Source: Deltaproteobacteria bacterium (GTDB taxonomy: Bacteria > Desulfobacterota > Desulfovibrionia > Desulfovibrionales > Desulfovibrionaceae). Taken from it: 5,922 nucleotides of DNA. Made by a program: the position numbers and the translations under genes. The notes below the pieces were generated by a model that saw only the letters and a program-made list of their open reading frames with translations, was not told the origin of the DNA and searched no databases. The stretch covers positions 1 through 5,922 of the forward strand of contig JAITGZ010000156.1 in NCBI GenBank assembly GCA_031280335.1. Reading direction: 5' to 3'. Of this stretch, positions 1 to 4,643 are shown in pieces (position 1 is the stretch's first letter; the number at the start of each line of letters is the position of its first letter).

Positions 1-570
1 GAGTGGGGCAAGGCACTGCTCGGCAAGGCCCCTTGGCTCAGCAGCAAGGTAATGACCGTGCCCACAGCCATGCTCATCGGCGTTGTTCTGGGCATGCTGG
101 CGACCCGCACCAACCCCACCGCCGCCATAAAGGACTTTTTTAAAGGCGCGGGCGATGGTTACGCTTCCATCATGGGCATCATTATCGCGGCGGGCGTGTT
201 TGTGGCCGGGATCAGGGCCTGCGGTCTGCAGCAGGCGGGCATTGAGGCATTGCAGCAGGCCAGTGATGCGGTCAAGTGGGCCGCCGGCATCGGACCCTTT
301 CTGCTGGGCATGGTCAGCGGTTCAGGTGATGCGGCCGCTTTGGCTTTTAACAAGGCCATAACCCCCAACGCGACGGATTTCGGCATGAGCATAGCCCAAC
401 TCGGCTCCATCGCCACTCTTGGCGCAGCCCTGGGTCGTACCATGAGCCCCTTGGCTGGCGCGGCCATAGTCTGCGCGGGCCTGGCCGGGGTCAACCCGGT
501 GGAAATAGCCAAGCGCAACGCCCCGGGCATGCTCATTGCCCTTGTGGTGATTATCCTGATGCTTGGTTAG
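1..570 (+). CDS. DcuC-type C4-dicarboxylate carrier, C-terminal part
   Basis: The reading frame is open from the first base to TAG at 568-570, giving 189 visible residues. The true start lies upstream; the ATG at 52 is internal. The protein is strongly hydrophobic, with likely membrane segments at about visible residues 20-34, 55-71, 94-108, 131-163 (long, perhaps including a re-entrant part) and 174-188. The stretch SGSGDAAALAFNKAITP (106-122), then TMSPLAGAAIVCAGLAGV (147-164) and EIAKRNAPGM, resemble the C-terminal half of DcuC/DcuD inner-membrane carriers as I remember them. In E. coli, DcuC handles C4-dicarboxylates such as succinate and fumarate under anaerobic conditions. The aspartase downstream, which makes fumarate, fits such a carrier. 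The next gene starts 9 bases on. Import of aspartate or an N-substituted aspartate is equally possible. AbgT, the carrier paired with AbgA in E. coli, is less likely because I see no AbgT-like motif. Family fairly sure, substrate not. Confidence 0.78.
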   Translation, partial: EWGKALLGKAPWLSSKVMTVPTAMLIGVVLGMLATRTNPTAAIKDFFKGAGDGYASIMGIIIAAGVFVAGIRACGLQQAGIEALQQASDAVKWAAGIGPFLLGMVSGSGDAAALAFNKAITPNATDFGMSIAQLGSIATLGAALGRTMSPLAGAAIVCAGLAGVNPVEIAKRNAPGMLIALVVIILMLG

Positions 571-573
571 AGG
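569..573 (+). promoter_or_regulatory. Ribosome binding site of the abgA-like gene, overlapping the carrier's stop codon
   Basis: AGAGG lies six bases before the ATG at 580 and shares two bases with the TAG stop of the carrier gene. It supports the chosen start. It also suggests that ribosomes finishing the carrier hand over to the hydrolase (translational coupling, inferred). Confidence 0.6.
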
Positions 574-579
574 TATATT

Positions 580-1890
580 ATGAGTGATACATTGAATCAG
601 AAAGTCAAAGACCTGTTGCCGGCCATGATTCGTTGCCGCCGGGATTTGCACAAATACGCCGAATCCGGCTGGACGGAGTTTCGCACGGCGTCCCTTGTGG
701 CCGCCCGCCTTAAGGAATTGGGCTACAGCCTGACCACCGGGGCGGCGGCGGTAAAAAAGGAATCCATGATGGGCGCGCCGGCCCCTAATGTACTTAAGGC
801 GCACCAGGAAAGGGCCGTAAGCCAGGGGGCGGATCCGGCCCTGGTGGCTGGCATGGAAGGAGGGTTGACCGGCTTGTGGGCGGATCTGCCTTGCGGCGGC
901 CCCGGCCCGCGTTTTGCATTGCGTTTTGATATGGATGCCAATGACGCCGTGGAGACGGACGCTCCCGGGCACGTCCCCAACAAGGGCGGTTTCGCTTCGA
1001 TCAATAAGGGGGTCATGCATGCCTGCGCCCATGACGGACATGTGGCCATAGGGCTGGCGGTGGCGGAACTGCTTGCGGAGCTTAAGGACAGTCTGAAAGG
1101 CTCCATCCGTCTTATCTTTCAGCCAGCAGAAGAAGGCGTGCGCGGGGCCGCGCCCATGGTGGACGCCGGGTGCGTGCGCGAGGTGGATTTTATACTGGGC
1201 GTGCATATGGGGGTAAAGGCGGACAAGAAGGGACTGCTCATCTGCGGGGCCAGAAAGTTTTTGGCCACCAGCAAATGGGATGTGCGCATTCAGGGTAAAT
1301 CTTCCCATGCCGGCTCAGACCCGCACATGGGGCGCAACGCCCTGCTGGCCGCCTGCGCGGCCGCCCTTAACCTGCACGCCATCTCCCGCCACGGCGAAGG
1401 CCCCACGCGCATTACCGTGGGCAAGCTGGAGGCTGGTCAGGGGCGCAACGTGATCCCGCCAAATGCCTTTATGGCCTTGGAAACGCGCGGAGCCACCACG
1501 GAACTCAACGACTACATGACCAGCGAGGCTGCGCGCATCATCAAGGCGGCGGCGGAGATGTGGGGCTGCACTTACGCCGTCTCCACGGTGGGCGGCACCA
1601 AAAGCGGCGAGAGCAGCGAGGCTATGGTGGACGAGATATGTTCCCTGGCGCGCGCCATGCCGGCCTTTTCGGATGTGCGCGGCATAGAGGATTTTACCGG
1701 CAGCGAAGACTTCGCCCATATGATGACCGAAGTGCAGCGGCAGGGCGGCCTGGGCACATACATCCAGGTGGGGACGATCCTTAAGGCCGGGCACCACAAT
1801 GACCATTTTGACTTTGACGAGGATGACCTGGCCCCGGCGGCGGAGCTTTTGGTCAGGGTGGTCAGGCATTATCTGGGCGGGAAAAAATAA
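580..1890 (+). CDS. abgA: AbgA-like M20D amidohydrolase (aminobenzoyl-glutamate / N-acyl amino acid hydrolase)
   Basis: A metallo-amidohydrolase expected to cut the amide bond of N-acyl or N-aryl amino acids in the cytoplasm. At 436 residues it has the same length as E. coli AbgA and matches it from end to end as I recall that sequence: RRDLHKYAESGWTEFRTASL near residue 20, FDMDA 116-120, the metal motif HACAHDGH 147-154, QPAEEG 181-186, GVHMG 207-211, SSHAG 241-245, GRNVIP 288-293 and GHHNDHFDFDED 404-415. By family analogy the metal ligands are C149, H151, E185, H209 and H405 or H406, the general base is E184, and H243 sits in the lid/dimer domain (about 225-340). Start ATG has a good AGAGG site. 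The metal motif has Ala150 where the family usually has Gly. No AbgB partner is visible. M20D relatives include indole-acetyl-aspartate hydrolases, so with aspartase nearby an N-acyl-aspartate is a plausible substrate. Family very sure, substrate open. Confidence 0.9.
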   Translation: MSDTLNQKVKDLLPAMIRCRRDLHKYAESGWTEFRTASLVAARLKELGYSLTTGAAAVKKESMMGAPAPNVLKAHQERAVSQGADPALVAGMEGGLTGLWADLPCGGPGPRFALRFDMDANDAVETDAPGHVPNKGGFASINKGVMHACAHDGHVAIGLAVAELLAELKDSLKGSIRLIFQPAEEGVRGAAPMVDAGCVREVDFILGVHMGVKADKKGLLICGARKFLATSKWDVRIQGKSSHAGSDPHMGRNALLAACAAALNLHAISRHGEGPTRITVGKLEAGQGRNVIPPNAFMALETRGATTELNDYMTSEAARIIKAAAEMWGCTYAVSTVGGTKSGESSEAMVDEICSLARAMPAFSDVRGIEDFTGSEDFAHMMTEVQRQGGLGTYIQVGTILKAGHHNDHFDFDEDDLAPAAELLVRVVRHYLGGKK

Positions 1891-1901
1891 CTTTAAAGCT
1901 G

Positions 1902-1909
1902 TAAGGAGG
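1902..1909 (+). promoter_or_regulatory. Near-perfect Shine-Dalgarno sequence without a start codon at normal distance
   Basis: TAAGGAGG matches eight bases of the complement of the 16S rRNA 3' end. No ATG, GTG or TTG follows at 5-9 bases, and the next gene's ATG at 1950 is 40 bases away. Most of it forms the left arm of the adjoining hairpin. It may act as a ribosome standby or regulatory site, or may simply be part of the repeat. Confidence 0.4.
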
Positions 1910-1928
1910 GAGGCGTCCGCCTCCCTCC
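1905..1928 (+). promoter_or_regulatory. Perfect 10-bp GC-rich hairpin between the two hydrolase genes
   Basis: GGAGGGAGGC (1905-1914) and GCCTCCCTCC (1919-1928) are exact reverse complements around the loop GTCC, giving a stem with eight G-C and two A-T pairs. It begins 15 bases after the abgA-like stop and ends 21 bases before the next ATG. The bases after it (CGCATAGGGCAC) hold no run of T, so it is not a standard intrinsic terminator on the + strand. The bases on its other side give no T run for the minus strand either. Possible roles are an mRNA-stabilising 3' end for the carrier-abgA part, a partial attenuator, or control of translation of the next gene, whose own binding site is weak (AGGG at 1934-1937, 12 bases from the ATG). 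Confidence 0.7.
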
Positions 1929-1949
1929 CGCATAGGGCACAAGATACGT

Positions 1950-3194
1950 ATGGATGATAAAAATTGGATGATGGAGGCGCTGAAGCATCTTTCGCGCATA
2001 GGCCGTACAGGGCAGGACGGCTCCAATCGCCTGGCCTTTACAAAGGAAGATGCCGAGGCCAGGGCGTATTTTAAGGGGCTGATGACCGAAAGCGGTTTGG
2101 CGGTGCGCGAAGACGCCTTCGGTAACATCATCGGCCGCCTGGAAGGGAGTGAGCCGGGGCTGGCCGCTGTGGCTACGGGCTCGCACCTGGATACAGTGCC
2201 CAACGGCGGGCATTACGATGGTATGGCGGGCTGCGCGGCTTCCCTTGCGGCCGTACGCAGCCTGCGGCGGCGCGGTACTTTGCGCCGCCCGCTGGAGGTT
2301 ATTGTCTTTCAGATGGAAGAATCCAGCCGTTTTTCCCTGGCCACTTTCGGCAGTAAGGTGATGGCGGGCAAGGCCGACCTGGATCTGGCCCGCCGGGCGA
2401 AGGACAAGGAAGGCATAAGCCTGCCTGACGCCATGCGCGCCCAAGGCTATGACTTTGAGGCCCTGCCCCGGGCCGGGCGCAAGAAAGGCGAGTTGGCTTG
2501 CTTTGTGGAAATGCACATTGAACAAAGCCCCATCTTGGAAGAAAAAGGTCTGCCGGTGGGCATAGTAACGGCCATTGCCGCCCCCATCCGATCGCGGGTG
2601 GAGATAACCGGCAAGGCCAGCCATTCCGGCAGCACGGTCATGAACAATCGCCTGGACGCTTTGGTGACAGCCGCTGATTTGGTGCTGGCCGTGCGGGCTG
2701 TGGGCAACCGTTTTTCCCGCCGCGAAATAGTGGCCACAGTGGGCAATCTGGTAGTGCGGCCCGGGGCCATGAATGTGGTGCCGGGCGGGGCGGAGCTGTG
2801 GATTGACCTGCGCGGCACGAGCCGTGAGGCCATGGACGAGGCCCAGGCAGCCATCCTCAAGGCGGCGGAGGGTCTTGCGGCCAAGCATGGGATGCCGGTG
2901 GTCTTTCATCCCCTGGGGGCGGATGATCCGGTGCGCATGACTCCAGGCATTGTAGATCTCATGGGCGAAGCCAGCCGGGATTTGCGTATTCCTTCCACCC
3001 CCATAGTCAGCGGTGCCGGGCACGATACCATGAACATGGCCGCCCTGGGCGAGGTGGGCATGATTTTTGTGCGCAACCGGGATGGTTTGAGCCATCACCA
3101 TGAAGAATATGCCGCTCCGGAGGACCTTATGTCCGGTTTGGACTTGTTGACGGAAACTTTATACCGTCTGGCCATGCGGGCGGAAGGGAGCTGA
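1950..3194 (+). CDS. Zn-dependent hydrolase, N-carbamoyl-L-amino-acid hydrolase / allantoate amidohydrolase family (M20)
   Basis: 414 residues, close to E. coli AllC (411). The family hydrolyses ureido or amide groups such as N-carbamoyl-L-amino acids, allantoate or beta-ureidopropionate. Visible motifs: GSHLDT 77-82, GGHYDGMAG 86-94, QMEESSRF 121-128, EMHIEQ 187-192, GKASHSGST 221-229, RPGAMNVVPGG 270-280, DLRGTS 286-291, SGAGHDTMNM 354-363 and the terminal LSHHHEEY 380-387. By analogy H79, D90, E124, H189 and H382 bind the two metals, E123 is the base, and H225, N275 and R288 belong to the substrate-binding lid domain (about 211-325). No in-frame ATG, GTG or TTG lies between 1891 and the ATG at 1950, so that start is chosen despite a weak binding site; Met7 and Met8 are poorer alternatives. 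The neighbouring aspartase makes N-carbamoyl-aspartate or another N-substituted aspartate a reasonable guess. AllC, HyuC and AmaB functions cannot be separated by eye. Family very sure. Confidence 0.9.
   Translation: MDDKNWMMEALKHLSRIGRTGQDGSNRLAFTKEDAEARAYFKGLMTESGLAVREDAFGNIIGRLEGSEPGLAAVATGSHLDTVPNGGHYDGMAGCAASLAAVRSLRRRGTLRRPLEVIVFQMEESSRFSLATFGSKVMAGKADLDLARRAKDKEGISLPDAMRAQGYDFEALPRAGRKKGELACFVEMHIEQSPILEEKGLPVGIVTAIAAPIRSRVEITGKASHSGSTVMNNRLDALVTAADLVLAVRAVGNRFSRREIVATVGNLVVRPGAMNVVPGGAELWIDLRGTSREAMDEAQAAILKAAEGLAAKHGMPVVFHPLGADDPVRMTPGIVDLMGEASRDLRIPSTPIVSGAGHDTMNMAALGEVGMIFVRNRDGLSHHHEEYAAPEDLMSGLDLLTETLYRLAMRAEGS
3187..3190 (+). promoter_or_regulatory. Ribosome binding site of aspA inside the end of the preceding gene
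   Basis: GGAG within GGAAGGGAG (3182-3190) ends nine bases before the ATG at 3200, and the upstream stop TGA (3192-3194) lies between them. The nearer GAAGG at 3193-3197 is only two bases from the ATG, too close to serve. The arrangement suggests coupled translation. Confidence 0.5.
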
Positions 3195-3199
3195 AGGCC

Positions 3200-4603
3200 A
3201 TGAGCCGGGTGGAAAAGGATTTTTTGGGCGAGAGGGAACTGCCGGATGATGTATATTACGGGGTACAGACCCTGCGCGCCAAGGAAAACTTCAATATAAC
3301 CGGCTTGCCCATGTCGCGGGAGCCGGTGATGATCAAGGCCCTGGCGCAGGTGAAAAAAGCGGCGGCCATCACCAACCGCGAACTGGGGGTTTTGGACGCG
3401 GACAAGGCGGCGGCCGTGTGTTTGGCTTGCGATCGCCTCATTGCCGGCGAGTTCGCGGATCAGTTTGTTACGGATTTCATCCAGGGTGGGGCGGGTACAT
3501 CGGTCAACATGAACGCCAATGAGGTCATTGCCAACGTGGCCCTGGAACGCTTGGGCAAACCCAAAGGGGCCTATGACGTCATCAGCCCCAACGACCATGT
3601 GAACTGTTCGCAGTCCACCAACGATGTTTACCCTACAGCTTTTCGCCTGGCGCTGATCCTGCGCCTGGAGGATTACGCCCATAGCCTTAAGGAGTTGGAA
3701 AAGGCCTTCGCCCAAAAGGGAGAGGAATTTATCCATGTGCTGAAGATGGGGCGCACCCATCTGCAGGATGCCGTGCCCATGTCCATGGGCGCGGAGTTTC
3801 ACGGTTTTGCCACCACCATCGGCGAAGAGAGCCAGCGTATCCGCGAAGCCATGAATCTGTTGAAAGAGATCAATCTTGGGGCCACGGCCATAGGCACATC
3901 GGTGAACGTGCCGGAAGGTTACCCGGCGCTGGCTGTGCGGCATCTGGCCGAACTTACCGGCATAGATTTCTCCCTCTCTCCGGATTTGGTGGAAGCCACC
4001 TCGGACACCGGGGCCTATGTCCAGCTTTCCGGTGTGCTTAAACGCACGGCGGTCAAGCTGACCAAAATTTGCAACGATCTGCGTTTGCTTTCTTCCGGCC
4101 CGCGTTGCGGGTTCAACGAGATACTCCTGCCGCAGCTGCAGCCTGGCTCTTCCATTATGCCAGGCAAGGTCAATCCGGTTATTCCCGAAGTGGTCAATCA
4201 GGCCGGTTTTCTGGTTATCGGCATGGATTTGACCGTTACCCTGGCCGCTTCCGCCGGGCAGTTACAGCTCAATGTCATGGAGCCGGTGATGGGTTTTGCC
4301 CTGTTCAGTTCCATCAATGCCATGCAAAACGCGGTCAAGAGCCTGAACGTAAATTGCGTCAGGGGGATCAGGGCCAATGAGGATCGCGATAGGCAGATGG
4401 TCATGGACTCCTTGGGCATAGTAACGCAGCTAAGCCCGATTTTGGGGTATAAAAAATGCTCCGAAATAGCCCGTGAAGGCTTTGCGCACAATAAATCCGT
4501 TCACGACATCGTAGTGGTGGAACAAAAATTGCTCACCCAGGAAAAATGGGATGAAATTTTTTCTTTTGAAAACCTGATTCATCCCAAGTTGATTAAACAA
4601 TGA
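3200..4603 (+). CDS. aspA: Aspartate ammonia-lyase (aspartase)
   Basis: Converts L-aspartate reversibly to fumarate and ammonium in the cytoplasm; the family is a homotetramer whose active sites combine residues from three subunits. The 467 residues cover the whole class II fumarase/aspartase fold. Motifs: YYGVQTLRAKENF 19-31, QGGAGTSVNMNANEV 95-109, NDHVNCSQSTND 131-142, GRTHLQDAVP 184-193, SGPRCGFNEI 299-308, the signature loop GSSIMPGKVNP 316-326 with the catalytic Ser expected at S318 and substrate-binding K323, and LQLNVMEPVMG 355-365. QGGAGTSVNMN, VNPVIPEVVNQ and LNVMEP are aspartase-type, whereas fumarase C has TGSGTQSNMN, VNPTQCEA and LNVFRP. This argues against fumarase despite the same length as E. 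coli FumC. The upstream gene ends five bases earlier, so the two are almost surely co-translated. The two upstream hydrolases probably supply its aspartate, and the DcuC-type carrier may handle the C4 acids (inference). Confidence 0.94.
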   Translation: MSRVEKDFLGERELPDDVYYGVQTLRAKENFNITGLPMSREPVMIKALAQVKKAAAITNRELGVLDADKAAAVCLACDRLIAGEFADQFVTDFIQGGAGTSVNMNANEVIANVALERLGKPKGAYDVISPNDHVNCSQSTNDVYPTAFRLALILRLEDYAHSLKELEKAFAQKGEEFIHVLKMGRTHLQDAVPMSMGAEFHGFATTIGEESQRIREAMNLLKEINLGATAIGTSVNVPEGYPALAVRHLAELTGIDFSLSPDLVEATSDTGAYVQLSGVLKRTAVKLTKICNDLRLLSSGPRCGFNEILLPQLQPGSSIMPGKVNPVIPEVVNQAGFLVIGMDLTVTLAASAGQLQLNVMEPVMGFALFSSINAMQNAVKSLNVNCVRGIRANEDRDRQMVMDSLGIVTQLSPILGYKKCSEIAREGFAHNKSVHDIVVVEQKLLTQEKWDEIFSFENLIHPKLIKQ

Positions 4604-4634
4604 GGCAAGAAGGGCGGCAACTCGGTGCGCCTGC

Positions 4635-4638
4635 GGAG
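4635..4638 (+). promoter_or_regulatory. Ribosome binding site of the chemoreceptor gene
   Basis: GGAG lies five bases before the ATG at 4644 and supports that start. The 40-base gap after aspA (4604-4643) holds nothing else I can name: no terminator stem followed by T residues and no clear -35/-10 pair. Confidence 0.55.
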
Positions 4639-4643
4639 CGGTT

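Noticed and set aside
571..580. TATATT as a -10 promoter element before the abgA-like gene
   Set aside because: It lies within the nine-base gap directly before the start codon, with the ribosome binding site just upstream. There is no room for a leader and no matching -35 box.
322..1308. Long minus-strand open frame (328 codons) across the carrier and abgA-like genes
   Set aside because: It crosses two well-supported + strand genes, its translation is rich in Arg, His, Gly and Gln with no recognisable motif, and long antisense frames are expected opposite GC-rich coding sequence.
1891..1898. Eight-base palindrome CTTTAAAG after the abgA-like stop codon
   Set aside because: Too short, and expected by chance. 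It has no partner repeat nearby.
1905..1928. Intrinsic terminator between the two hydrolase genes
   Set aside because: The stem is strong, but no T tract follows on either strand, so I describe it as a regulatory or stabilising hairpin instead.
1893..3101. Long minus-strand open frame (402 codons) opposite the carbamoylase-type gene
   Set aside because: The + strand product has every catalytic motif of its family. The antisense translation shows none and has shadow-like composition.
3095..3943. Minus-strand open frame (282 codons) opposite the start of aspA
   Set aside because: It overlaps conserved aspartase motifs and has no domain I can recognise.
3200..4603. Class II fumarase (fumC) as the identity of the lyase
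   Set aside because: QGGAGTSVNMN, VNPVIPEVVNQ and LNVMEP are aspartase-type and differ from the fumarase versions.
4589..4643. Promoter for the chemoreceptor starting at TTGATT (4589-4594)
   Set aside because: About 17 bases downstream the sequence is GGGCGG, with nothing like a -10 box.
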